Source: Streptomyces bambusae (lineage in GTDB: Bacteria > Actinomycetota > Actinomycetes > Streptomycetales > Streptomycetaceae). Taken from it: a stretch of DNA of 64,000 nucleotides. Shown here piece by piece: positions 46,627 to 55,108 of this stretch; within the stretch, counting starts at the first letter, position 1; each line of letters opens with the position of its first letter. A program made the translations under genes and the position numbers. The stretch lies in the NCBI RefSeq assembly GCF_020532645.1, contig NZ_JAJAUZ010000002.1:1-64000 (forward strand), given 5' to 3'. The notes beneath the pieces were generated by a model. It was not told the DNA's origin and made no database searches. It saw only the letters and a list, made by a program, of their open reading frames with translations.

Positions 46627-47361
46627 ATGCCCTTCCGCCCCGCCGCCGCACCGCGCCCCACCCCCGCCGAGCGGATGCGCTCGATCGTCACGACCGCCCA
46701 CTCCATGACCGTCACCGCGGACGGCCACCGCCACGAGATCCACCGGCTGAGCAGTTCACCGGCCCTGGGACGCCTGCACCTCCACGACCCGAGCGCCCCC
46801 GCGGACCCCTGCCCGCACCCCAACGGGCCCCGGACCGCCGGTGACCCGACCCCCCGCGTCCCGGTCCGCGTCGAGTTCACCGACGTCGCCCCCACCCCCG
46901 TACGCGACCGGGTCCGCGCCCGGGTGACGCTCACCGGCCTGGTGCCGGCCCCGTACGACCCGGAGACCACCACCGACACCTGCCTGTACCTCGGCCAGGC
47001 GGTCATCGAGGACGCCGACGGCCGCACCTACGTCACGCTGGACGAGCTGAACTCGGCCGATCCCGACCCGCTCGCCGGCTCCGAGGCGGCCATGCTCCAG
47101 CACCTCACCTCCGCCCACCCCGACCTCGTCACCCTCCTCCTCCGCCTCGTCTCCCCCCGCCTCAAGCACGGCCTCACCCGCGCCCTCCCCGTCGCCCTGG
47201 ACCGCCACGGCATCACCTTCCGCCTGGAACACCCCACCACCACCCACACCACCCGCCTCCCTTTCCCCAGCCCTCTCACCGACATCGACCAGGCGACCCC
47301 CCGCATCCACGCCCTCCTCGCCGCCGCCCGCCGCACCACCCACACCCACCTGACGGCCTGA
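46627..47361 (+). CDS. DUF2470 domain protein, iron-regulated
   Basis: A 244-residue protein with a DUF2470-like N-terminal part (PTPAERMRSIVTTAHSMTVT, ADGHRHEIHRL). This domain is related to the C-terminal part of HugZ-type haem oxygenases and is found in proteins linked to haem or iron use. Later parts include VRVEFTDVAPTPVRDRVRAR and a Thr/His-rich segment near the C-terminus. The ATG at 46627 follows AGGAG. The iron box just upstream says expression rises on iron starvation. Its exact chemistry is unknown, and it need not belong to the NRPS cluster. Confidence 0.8.
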   Translation: MPFRPAAAPRPTPAERMRSIVTTAHSMTVTADGHRHEIHRLSSSPALGRLHLHDPSAPADPCPHPNGPRTAGDPTPRVPVRVEFTDVAPTPVRDRVRARVTLTGLVPAPYDPETTTDTCLYLGQAVIEDADGRTYVTLDELNSADPDPLAGSEAAMLQHLTSAHPDLVTLLLRLVSPRLKHGLTRALPVALDRHGITFRLEHPTTTHTTRLPFPSPLTDIDQATPRIHALLAAARRTTHTHLTA

Positions 47362-47512
47362 CGCCCGCCCCGCCCGCCACCGGCGCATCCCGGCCACCAC
47401 CCCGAACGCCCCGAACGCCCCGACCCGGACGAGCCGTTACGTTGCACCGCGGGCCCTGTCCAGCCTCCGGGCCCGCAGCACACCACGCCCGGCTCCACCA
47501 GGAAGGCGCACG

Positions 47513-48733
47513 ATGCAGCAGCAGACCGTATTGGCGGCGGGACAGGTACTCGCGGGCCCCGGCGGCGAGGTGATCCGGAACGGAGCCGTCCTGGTCCGGG
47601 ACGACACGATCACGGCCACCGGACCCCGAGTCGAGGTCGAGCGCCTGGCCGAACCGTCCGCCGTACGCCTCGACTTCCCCGACGGCACCCTGCTGCCCGG
47701 CCTGATCGACGCCCACGTCCACCTCGCGCTCGACGCCGGCCCCGACCCGGTGGCGAGCCTGCTGGCCACCTCCGACGACGACCTGTACCCGCAGATGGCC
47801 GCCCGCGCCGAACGGCTCCTCGCAGCCGGCGTGACCACAGCTCGGGACCTCGGTGACCGCGGCGGCCTGGCCGTCCGCCTCCGCGACGAGATCGCCGCCG
47901 GCAACCGCCCCGGACCCCGCCTCCTGTCCGCCGGCACCCCGCTGACCGGCCCCGGCGGACACTGCTGGTTCCTCGGCGGCGAAGTCGAGGGCGAGGACGC
48001 GATCCGGGCCGCCGTACGCCGCAACGCATCGAACGGCGTCGACCTCATCAAGGTCATGGCCACCGGCGGCGGCATCACCAAGGGGGGGCCGCCTGTCTGG
48101 CAGGCCCAGTTCACCCCGCACGAGATGAACGTCATCGTGGCCGAGGCCCGCCGCGCCGGCCTGCCGGTGGCCGCCCACGCCCACGGCACCGAGGGCATCG
48201 AGGCCGCCGTGGCCGCCGGCGTCGACACCATCGAGCACTGCACCTGGATGGCCCGCGACGGCTTCGACGTACGCGAAGACCTGGTGGCCGCCCTGGCCGA
48301 CCGGGGCATCGCAGTGTGCCCCGCCGCCAGCCCCGACTGGCGCGGCTTCGCGGAACGCTTCGGCACCGAACGGGCCGAGGAGATGTTCCGGCGCATCCGC
48401 TGGATGGCCCAGCGCGGCGTACGGCTCCTGCCCGGCACCGACGCCGGGATCTCCCGCGCCGTTTTCGACGGCTTCGTCGCCAGCCTGGAGTTCTTCCTGC
48501 ACATCGGCATGACCCCGCCCGACGTCATCGACACGGCCACCGTCCACGCCGCAGCAGCCCTGGGCCTCGCCCGCCGCACCGGCCGCCTCGCCCCCGGCCA
48601 CCGCGCCGACCTCCTGGTCGTCGACGGCAACCCCCTCACCGACCTGACCGCCCTCCGCGCCCCCCACCTCGTCGTCGCCGCGGGCCGCCCGTACACTCCG
48701 GCGACCCCCGCCACCCCGGCCCCGAACGCGTAG
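47513..48733 (+). CDS. Amidohydrolase family protein
   Basis: A 406-residue metal-dependent amidohydrolase of the imidazolonepropionase/prolidase-like group. It shows the H-x-H metal motif in LIDAHVHLAL, a Lys in DLIKVMATGGG, further His ligands in AAHAHG and TIEHC, and the terminal Asp in LPGTDAG. The flanking small beta-sandwich is seen in GAVLVRDDTITATGP and GHRADLLVVDGNPL. It should hydrolyse a C-N bond of a cyclic amide or a dipeptide-like compound; the substrate cannot be told. It is a single gene with AAGG before the ATG. Confidence 0.9.
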   Translation: MQQQTVLAAGQVLAGPGGEVIRNGAVLVRDDTITATGPRVEVERLAEPSAVRLDFPDGTLLPGLIDAHVHLALDAGPDPVASLLATSDDDLYPQMAARAERLLAAGVTTARDLGDRGGLAVRLRDEIAAGNRPGPRLLSAGTPLTGPGGHCWFLGGEVEGEDAIRAAVRRNASNGVDLIKVMATGGGITKGGPPVWQAQFTPHEMNVIVAEARRAGLPVAAHAHGTEGIEAAVAAGVDTIEHCTWMARDGFDVREDLVAALADRGIAVCPAASPDWRGFAERFGTERAEEMFRRIRWMAQRGVRLLPGTDAGISRAVFDGFVASLEFFLHIGMTPPDVIDTATVHAAAALGLARRTGRLAPGHRADLLVVDGNPLTDLTALRAPHLVVAAGRPYTPATPATPAPNA

Positions 48734-48940
48734 CCGCACGTTCCACCGCATCGCCCGGAAGCAGCAAATGCGAAACCAGAACGACCGGAACTCGTCACAA
48801 CAGTTCACTTGCCGCGAATAAGCGGGCGACCGGCCGCCCGCCGGGAGATCCCCCTTTAGGGTGAACACCACTTCCCGGGCTGACGTGAGCGGATTTCGGT
48901 TTCCGGGAAATCCACGAAAAGCGCGGCCGATTGCAGGGGA

Positions 48941-49786
48941 ATGCCAGAAATCGATGTACCGGCCCTCAGGAAACCGTCCCGGCTGATGGGTCAGGAAGTC
49001 GCCAGGACCCTGGCCGAGGCACCATTGCACCGGGTTTCCGGAACGCTGCTGGTCGCCGGGGACCCCGGCGGATCCTTCCACCTCCGGGACGGCGCCATCG
49101 CCGAGGTGGCCTCGCCGGGTGCCCCCGGCGCGGAAACCCTCCTCCTGCGGTCCGCCCGCATCAGCGAAACGGACTGGGCCGCCGCGACGCTGTCCTGCCC
49201 CGCGGAACGGCCCCTCGGCGCCGAACTCGTCGAACGCAAACTCGTCGGCGCCGCGGAATTGCAGCTGATCTGCGTGGCGGCCGCATTGGACGGCGCGCTG
49301 GCCATCGGAATGGGCCGGATCGACGGTTTCACCCTCGAACGGGACACGCACGACTGCCGGGTCCCCGCCCTCCGGCCCATCGAGCCCGACTGGCTCGTAC
49401 GGGAAGCGGAACGGCGCATCCGCGCCCTCGCCGCTCGCCGCCACCCCTTCTCCCCGTTCCGCACCCGGCTCGGCCGCACCGACGCCGGCACCGCCGCCCT
49501 GGACACCGCCGCCGACGGCGAGCGCCGGGAGATCCTGCTGCGCGTCAACGGCCGCCGCAGCACCAGGGACATCGCGTTCCTCCTCGGCCGGAGCCTGTAC
49601 GCCGTCGCGGTCGAGGTCTCCCGGCTGCTCGGCGAGGACCTGGTCGAGGCCGTCGTACCCGACGCGTCCACGGCCACGGACCCGTACGCCGGGCCCCGCA
49701 CGCCCACGGACGGCCTCCCGCGCCGCCTGCCGGGAGCCAGCGGCATCACCAACGTCCTGCCGCTCCGCCCGGCCGCCGGCCTCTAG
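48941..49786 (+). CDS. DUF4388-like (PATAN-type) protein
   Basis: A 281-residue protein. Residues about 28-110 look like a DUF4388/PATAN-type domain (GTLLVAGDPGGSFHLRDGAI, followed by LLLRSARISETDW). The C-terminal part has a winged-helix-like element (ILLRVNGRRSTRDIAFLLGR, VSRLLGEDLVE). It lies before two Roadblock/LC7 genes in the same direction. That combination recurs in Streptomyces near small-GTPase signalling genes, so a regulatory role is likely. No GTPase gene is in this window. Confidence 0.65.
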   Translation: MPEIDVPALRKPSRLMGQEVARTLAEAPLHRVSGTLLVAGDPGGSFHLRDGAIAEVASPGAPGAETLLLRSARISETDWAAATLSCPAERPLGAELVERKLVGAAELQLICVAAALDGALAIGMGRIDGFTLERDTHDCRVPALRPIEPDWLVREAERRIRALAARRHPFSPFRTRLGRTDAGTAALDTAADGERREILLRVNGRRSTRDIAFLLGRSLYAVAVEVSRLLGEDLVEAVVPDASTATDPYAGPRTPTDGLPRRLPGASGITNVLPLRPAAGL

Positions 49787-49874
49787 GCCGCCCGCCGCCC
49801 ATCACCCGCCACCCCGCCGCCCCCGCCGGCGGCGGCACGCACGCCCTCGCACGAACGAACCCGACAGGAGCGCA

Positions 49875-50297
49875 GTGACAACAAGGAAAGCCCAGCTGGC
49901 GGCAGAGGTGAGGACCCTGCGGAACCGGGTCGTCGGCGTCACCGACGTCGTCGTGGCGTCCGTGGACGGTCTGCTGATCACGGCGGAGACCGACGACACC
50001 GCGGAGCCCGAGAGCCTGGCCGCCCTCACCGCGGCGACCCTCAACATCGCCCGCCGCGCCGGCTCCATGACGCACCGGGGCCTGCTCCACCACACCGTGT
50101 CCCAGTTCACCGACGGCTACCTCGTCACCCACTCCCTCGGCGACATGGCCCTGATCGGGGTGCTCGGCGACGCCGGCATGGACATCACCCGCCTGCACAC
50201 CGAGGCCCAGGCCTCCGCGCAGCGCATCACCACCCTGCTCACCGAACCCCCCGCGGACGCGGGCCACCACGACAGAACCGGAGAAGGAGCGCGATGA
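49875..50297 (+). CDS. Roadblock/LC7 domain protein 1
   Basis: A 140-residue Roadblock/LC7 protein, a small alpha/beta dimer that regulates MglA/Ras-like GTPases in bacteria. Typical core: VVGVTDVVVASVDGLLITAET, LAALTAATLNIARRAG, and the later strands GYLVTHSLGDMALIGVLGD. It starts with GTG at 49875 behind AGGAG and overlaps the next gene by four bases (ATGA), so the two are made together and may form a heterodimer. Confidence 0.88.
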   Translation: MTTRKAQLAAEVRTLRNRVVGVTDVVVASVDGLLITAETDDTAEPESLAALTAATLNIARRAGSMTHRGLLHHTVSQFTDGYLVTHSLGDMALIGVLGDAGMDITRLHTEAQASAQRITTLLTEPPADAGHHDRTGEGAR

Positions 50298-50731
50298 GCG
50301 GGTCGGAAACGCACGGACCGCAGAGCATGGCGAGCCGCGTCACGAGCACCGTCAAGGCGTTGCGCGCCGAGGTGCCGGACTGCGTGGCCGCGGGAGTCAT
50401 CGACATGTCCACGGGCATGCTGCTCTCGGTCGAGACCGTCGACTCGCACCCGCCGGAGGTCCTCGACATGCTCGCGGCCGCCACGCTCGACCTCTTCCAG
50501 GGCCGCAACGTCCTCATGATCGAAGGCATCTTCAAGGAACGCCGCGGCGTCGTCAGCGACGAGCACTACTTCCAGGAAATCCTGGTCAACAGCGACAACC
50601 TCGCCCACCTCTTCCTCAGAGTGGACAGCGACGACGAGGTGGTCGCCGTGGTCGTCTGCCGCAAGACGGTCAACGTGGGCATGCTCTTCGCCCAGGCCCG
50701 CCGGGTCCTGAAGGACCAGGGCCACCTGTAA
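50294..50731 (+). CDS. Roadblock/LC7-like protein 2
   Basis: A 145-residue paralogue with the same fold: VPDCVAAGVIDMSTGMLLSV, a helix (DMLAAATLDLFQG), then strands FQEILVNSDNLAHLFLRV and EVVAVVVCRKTVNVGML. Identity to the first Roadblock protein is low, consistent with distinct subunits. It is translationally coupled to that gene. Role inferred from family: GTPase-linked signalling, details unknown. Confidence 0.78.
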   Translation: MSGSETHGPQSMASRVTSTVKALRAEVPDCVAAGVIDMSTGMLLSVETVDSHPPEVLDMLAAATLDLFQGRNVLMIEGIFKERRGVVSDEHYFQEILVNSDNLAHLFLRVDSDDEVVAVVVCRKTVNVGMLFAQARRVLKDQGHL

Positions 50732-50874
50732 ACGGGTCCCGCCTCAAGGGCGTGACCAAGAAACCCCGGCCCCAGAACTCCGGCACCCCCAATCCCACCC
50801 AGGGCCTCCCAACCGGCACACCCACGCCAACCCACTCCAACGGGAGGCCCTGGCTCCCGGCCCAATTCGGCCAA

Positions 50875-51597
50875 CTATGCAGGCTGCCCGCCCATACGCA
50901 GGAGGGGAGGGCTCAACACCCCTGCGTTCCCCGTGCGGTAGAGCGCAGCCGGACGGCCCGTCGAAGGCATCCTCTGTCCACCTGTCGGCTCCACGAATCC
51001 TGCGGTCCCCAGCACCTTGCGCCGAAAGTTGCTCGGATCCAACGGCTGCCCCCAGACCACTTCGTAGACCGTGCGCAAGTCGCTCAGAGTGAACTCAGCT
51101 GCACAAAAGGCCGTGGCGACAGGGGTGTGCTCGAGTTTGCGGCGGACCTGCTCCAGAGCGTCGGCGAGGATCTCGGAATGATCGAACGCCAGCCTCACGC
51201 CGTCCCGGTCCAGGTCTTCCACCGATGCCCAGTAGGCGTGGTGCGCATCCGTACCACCCACGGGCGCGGGCAGGTCAGGCCCCAGGGCCAGGTACGCGAC
51301 GGTGACCACCCGCCCTCTCGGATCTCGTCCAGGGTCACCGTAAGCACCCAGCTGCTCCAGGTGGAGGAGACCGCCGTCGATGCCGGCTTCCTCCCACAAC
51401 TCACGTAGCGCGCCTTGCCGTAGGGTCTCCCCTTTTTGGACATACCCACCGGGGAGCGCAGGCCGACCCAGGAACGGCTCCAGTCCCCGGTCGATCAGGA
51501 GCACCATCAGGCGGGTGCCCCGCAGCGTGAAGATCGCGAGGTCCACCGTCACCCACGAGGCCTCCACCTCATCGGAGTCTTTCAGCCAGTCATCCAA
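50875..51597 (-). CDS. NUDIX hydrolase with winged-helix C-terminus (NrtR-like)
   Basis: A 240-residue protein. Residues about 15-150 form a NUDIX domain with the box GGYVQKGETLRQGALRELWEEAGI, which keeps the catalytic REXXEE pattern. Residues about 160-220 form a winged helix (FTLSDLRTVYEVVWGQPLDPSNFRRKVLG) as in NrtR, a repressor of NAD metabolism that senses ADP-ribose. It is divergent from the three-gene membrane/nucleoside phosphorylase set and shares a 90-bp promoter region with it, so it could regulate those genes. Whether it is a hydrolase or only a sensor cannot be told. Confidence 0.85.
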   Translation of the reverse strand: MDDWLKDSDEVEASWVTVDLAIFTLRGTRLMVLLIDRGLEPFLGRPALPGGYVQKGETLRQGALRELWEEAGIDGGLLHLEQLGAYGDPGRDPRGRVVTVAYLALGPDLPAPVGGTDAHHAYWASVEDLDRDGVRLAFDHSEILADALEQVRRKLEHTPVATAFCAAEFTLSDLRTVYEVVWGQPLDPSNFRRKVLGTAGFVEPTGGQRMPSTGRPAALYRTGNAGVLSPPLLRMGGQPA

Positions 51598-51617
51598 AGG
51601 AACCCCTAAAGGTCACA

Positions 51618-51646
51618 TTGACTTGAACACTCTCGCCTCTTATGGT
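51618..51646 (+). promoter_or_regulatory. Candidate sigma-70-type promoter for the three-gene set
   Basis: TTGACT and TATGGT are spaced by 17 bp and would start transcription near 51653, upstream of the ATG at 51684. This makes the in-frame ATG at 51642, inside the -10 box, an unlikely start. Arms AAGGTC and GACCTT flank the site and may be part of an operator. Confidence 0.45.
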
Positions 51647-51683
51647 CACTCAGACCTTAACCCCAGGACGGCGAGGGCAGGAC

Positions 51684-53447
51684 ATGGCCACTCTCCCCGC
51701 ACCACCCGCAAAGGGCTCCGGCGACGAACTCACCGCCGTAACACGTCACTTATGCACGGGCGCATACGTTGACGAGCACTTCCGCGACCTCGTGATCGAC
51801 AAGGTCTGCACGTCCCCGCACCGCAGGGTGGCCCCTTCGTACGGCTTCGACATCGTCCCGGTCATGCGCCATGCATGGCGCGCCGCAACCCTTACGGCCG
51901 TGCTGCGCATCACGCTGCTCGGTTCGGTCATCGCGCCGACGTGTGCAGGTGCCCTGCCCGCGAGCGTTCTCGTGGCATGCGGCCTGGCTCTCCTGTGGCT
52001 CCTCCGTCTGGGTCTGCTCATCCACCGGGGCGACCGCGAGCTCCGGATCGACCGAAAGACCGCACCCCGCAACAAGGAGCGGCAGCACTGGCAGCGTGTG
52101 CATCAGCGCCGCCTCCAACAGATGCTGCCGAGAAGGAGATCGGAGAAGTCACTGGCGCTGCAACGCGTCGGCAGCATCGCGCTCGCTGTCGCGACAACGG
52201 GCCTCGCACTCGCGCTCATCCACCCCCGCGACGCCACCGCAGCCCTCCACGTGGGGGCAGCTCTCATGCTCATGTGCCTCGCCATCGGAGCCATACGCCA
52301 GCTGCAGCTCAATCGGATCCTCCGGGCGCCGACCCTGCGCCCCGCGCGTCTTTCCCGCCGGCAGCGGGTGGCCGACGTTCAACAGGAGGACGTGCACACC
52401 GTGTACCGCCGCCCTCGCCACAATCAGGACAAGGGAGTGACCGAGGACGATCTGACCGTGTTCACGCTCTTCGGAAGAGAGTCTCCCTTCATCGGTGCCG
52501 GAGAGATCGTCTACCAGTGGAACCCGCCGATGAGCGTCCAACTCCTGCGTCCCGTCGACGACGATGACGCCCCTCTGCAGGAGCGAGAGCATCTCGTGCC
52601 CCCTTTCCAGGCACACGAGCTCGTCGAGCACTTGCGCCAGGCAGTACGCCTACTCAACACCGACAGCCACGAGGTACGTCTGCCCGCGCAGGTCAGGGAC
52701 CGCGTCTACGTGTCCGAGACCGACGTGGCAACCGATCGCTCCCTGCTCCCGCAACAGCTCACCGACGCGGATTTACGGGACATCATCAACACACCAGGGT
52801 CAAGGGGGCACCATTTCCTCGAGGTCACCACACCGCTGGAGGGTGCGGAGTACGTGGCGACCGTCCTGCTCCACGTCAGCGTAAGAGGACGAACCCTGAT
52901 CATCTCCACGGCAGCGTGCGTCCTCGCGCACACGCCGAGGTCGTTCCAACGGACAGCCGAGTTCGGCCAGCACGGCCTGACGGCGGTTGTATCGGCTGCT
53001 TTCCGTGAACTGTTCGCTCTCCCCGAACAGGTCGAGCGCTCGTGGCGGATCATCCGGTATCTCCAGGCTCTGGTCAGGGCTGCCGTTCTCCCTGCGGATC
53101 TCACCTCCACCCCGATACCCAATGTCCTCATCGGCAGTCGTGTGAGCATCCGGGAGGAATCGGCCCAGGCGTGGTCCAAGGTCCAACTGGAGAAGACCGA
53201 CATCCTCGGCCGGATGAAGACGATCGAACAACGCCTGCTTCGAGCAGCAGGCGACTTCCTGCTGACCAAGGATGTGGACGCATCCGAGTTCAACAACCGA
53301 GCGCTCAAAATCATCAACAGCGGGATCTTCAACTTCGGTGACAACAACACCATCAGCAACAACGCAGTAGGCGATGCAGCCCAGGTCGGCGCTCTGGCGC
53401 ACCCTGCGACAGCGGCCGACGGCCCCGGCGAAGGAGGAGCTCAGTGA
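51684..53447 (+). CDS. Membrane protein with C-terminal amyloid-like (RHIM/BASS-like) motif
   Basis: A 587-residue protein of no family I recognise. Two hydrophobic blocks, each long enough for two membrane helices, lie at about residues 60-110 and 160-210 and are separated by a basic loop. A soluble region of about 330 residues follows. The C-terminus carries GDNNTISNNAVGDAAQVGAL (about 552-571), shared with the N-terminus of the next protein, and ends in a disordered tail. The motif resembles RHIM/BASS signalling sequences, which pass signals by templated amyloid assembly. Codons 23 and 364 are TTA, suggesting bldA dependence. The stop overlaps the next start (GTGA). A membrane sensor paired with an effector is inferred. 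Confidence 0.7.
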   Translation: MATLPAPPAKGSGDELTAVTRHLCTGAYVDEHFRDLVIDKVCTSPHRRVAPSYGFDIVPVMRHAWRAATLTAVLRITLLGSVIAPTCAGALPASVLVACGLALLWLLRLGLLIHRGDRELRIDRKTAPRNKERQHWQRVHQRRLQQMLPRRRSEKSLALQRVGSIALAVATTGLALALIHPRDATAALHVGAALMLMCLAIGAIRQLQLNRILRAPTLRPARLSRRQRVADVQQEDVHTVYRRPRHNQDKGVTEDDLTVFTLFGRESPFIGAGEIVYQWNPPMSVQLLRPVDDDDAPLQEREHLVPPFQAHELVEHLRQAVRLLNTDSHEVRLPAQVRDRVYVSETDVATDRSLLPQQLTDADLRDIINTPGSRGHHFLEVTTPLEGAEYVATVLLHVSVRGRTLIISTAACVLAHTPRSFQRTAEFGQHGLTAVVSAAFRELFALPEQVERSWRIIRYLQALVRAAVLPADLTSTPIPNVLIGSRVSIREESAQAWSKVQLEKTDILGRMKTIEQRLLRAAGDFLLTKDVDASEFNNRALKIINSGIFNFGDNNTISNNAVGDAAQVGALAHPATAADGPGEGGAQ

Positions 53448-54361
53448 ACACCAACCGAGGCATCAGCTCTCATGGAAACGGCAACACCATCAGCAACAAC
53501 GCCGTGGGCAGCCACGCCCGCGTGGTCGCAGCGCCCCCGGCGGAGCAAAGCGGCACACCGGTCGCCGGCGCCATGGCAGCGGCTGAGCAGGACACGTGGG
53601 ACGTCGGAATCGTCACCATCCTCAGCGAGGAACTGCGCTCTCTGTGCGCCGAGTTGAAGCTCGAACGGCACAAGGCGCCAGGCGGCCTCTACTTCTACCG
53701 CGGAGAATACGCCACTCCGGATTCAACCGTACGCATCGTCGCCACTCAGACTCAGAGCCAAGGGCAGCGGTCGACCATGGCGGCCTTGGAGAACCTGCGA
53801 CGCCACTACGCTCCTCGGATGTGGGTCCTCGTCGGGGTGGGGGGCGGTATTCACGACGAGCACGCCCGCATCGGGAACGTCATCGTCTCGACCGAAGTCG
53901 TCTACTACGAGAACCGCAAAATCAATCCGCTCGGTGACGTCCGCAGACGCGGGGAACACCGACAGGCCCCGGCCCCGGTGGTGCACGCCGTGAACGCCTT
54001 CTTCACCGAGCACGGCACACCCGCCCGCATCCACGGTCAGCTCGCCCCACAACCCTCGGGGGAATACGAGGTGTATCCGGGACTGATCGGCTCCGGTGAA
54101 GCAGTCATCGCCGACCGCGACAGCGACATCCGTCGATACCTCGCGCAGTACAACGAGAAGGTGCTGGCAGTGGACATGGAAGCGGGAGGACTGAGCCAGT
54201 ACTGGCAGGAGAACTCCGTGCACGACGAGACGAATCCCGGCTGGATCGTCATCCGAGGCGTTTCCGACAACGCAGACGAAGCGAAGGGACACGCACACCA
54301 CGAACTCGCGGCCCGCAACGCCGCACACGTTCTGCGACTCCTGCTCCCCTTCCTCTGTTGA
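53444..54361 (+). CDS. Nucleoside phosphorylase-domain effector with N-terminal shared motif
   Basis: A 305-residue protein. Residues 10-29 (HGNGNTISNNAVGSHARVV) repeat the motif at the end of the previous protein. From about residue 52 it is a PNP/UDP-phosphorylase (MTAN-like) domain: DVGIVTILSEELRSL, MWVLVGVGGGIHD, GNVIVSTEVVYYE, and the conserved AVDMEAGGLSQYW and IRGVSDNAD. Such domains cleave N-glycosidic bonds of nucleosides and act as effectors in some bacterial immune proteins. The start is GTG behind AAGGAGGA, overlapping the upstream stop. A role as the effector recruited by the membrane partner is inferred from the shared motif. Confidence 0.85.
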   Translation: MNTNRGISSHGNGNTISNNAVGSHARVVAAPPAEQSGTPVAGAMAAAEQDTWDVGIVTILSEELRSLCAELKLERHKAPGGLYFYRGEYATPDSTVRIVATQTQSQGQRSTMAALENLRRHYAPRMWVLVGVGGGIHDEHARIGNVIVSTEVVYYENRKINPLGDVRRRGEHRQAPAPVVHAVNAFFTEHGTPARIHGQLAPQPSGEYEVYPGLIGSGEAVIADRDSDIRRYLAQYNEKVLAVDMEAGGLSQYWQENSVHDETNPGWIVIRGVSDNADEAKGHAHHELAARNAAHVLRLLLPFLC

Positions 54362-54412
54362 CCCAGTCGTGGGCCGCGCCGAATCCGACTCGACACCGGA
54401 AGAAGGCTCCGC

Positions 54413-55084
54413 ATGACCGAATTTCTGCTCGGAATCCTCGGCTCTCTTGCAGCCAGCGCGATCCTCCTCGTCCTCGGCCTGCTCCGCGGCGCCCGTCCCC
54501 TGTGGTGGCTGCTCGCCACCTGCTCCCGGTACACGGGGACCGGCCTCGGACGCGTCTACCGCCACCAGTCCTCGTCCGAACGGGACCTCGCTCGCGATCT
54601 GCGGAGAGCCCGCTGGGTCAAAGTGCTGGCGGGCCGGGGAAACGTGCTCACCCGTGAGGTGTTCTCACCCTTGTGGTCGGCAGGTGCCTCCCCGCAGTCC
54701 GTCCAGATCCTCCTGCCCGATCCCGACCCCGACCCCAGAGAGGACTCGTGGCTCGACAGGCGCTCCGAGGAGGTGGCCCGATTCGATCCCGGTTTCGCGG
54801 TGGGTGTGCTCAGAAGCCAGGTCCGGACGAACATCGACTACCTGGCCCGGGTGACACAGGCGAGGGACGACATTGAACTGCGCACCTTCAACCTGCCGAA
54901 CAACTGCCGTGTGATCGCGACGGACCGTGCCGCCTACCTCACCTACTACAGTGCGTCGGCCCATGGCAGAAACTCCCCGTGCCTGTACGCGCGAGCGCCC
55001 GGCTTCCTCTACACCGCCGCCCTGCGACAGTTCGACGCAACGTGGACACACGCCACACCACCCCTCCCGACACCCCTGACCTGA
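54413..55084 (+). CDS. Membrane-anchored hypothetical protein, third gene of the set
   Basis: A 223-residue protein with one N-terminal membrane helix (LLGILGSLAASAILLVLGLL) and a soluble domain. The latter contains VQILLPDPDPDPREDSW, an Arg-rich helix (GVLRSQVRTNIDYLARV) and strands NNCRVIATDRAAYLTYYS. The pattern vaguely recalls PLD-like or effector-proximal domains that contain a strand-rich ligand pocket, but I cannot name the family. It lies 51 bp after the phosphorylase gene on the same strand and probably completes a three-gene system. Confidence 0.65.
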   Translation: MTEFLLGILGSLAASAILLVLGLLRGARPLWWLLATCSRYTGTGLGRVYRHQSSSERDLARDLRRARWVKVLAGRGNVLTREVFSPLWSAGASPQSVQILLPDPDPDPREDSWLDRRSEEVARFDPGFAVGVLRSQVRTNIDYLARVTQARDDIELRTFNLPNNCRVIATDRAAYLTYYSASAHGRNSPCLYARAPGFLYTAALRQFDATWTHATPPLPTPLT

Positions 55085-55108
55085 ACCCCAGATCAAGGGT
55101 TTCGATGT

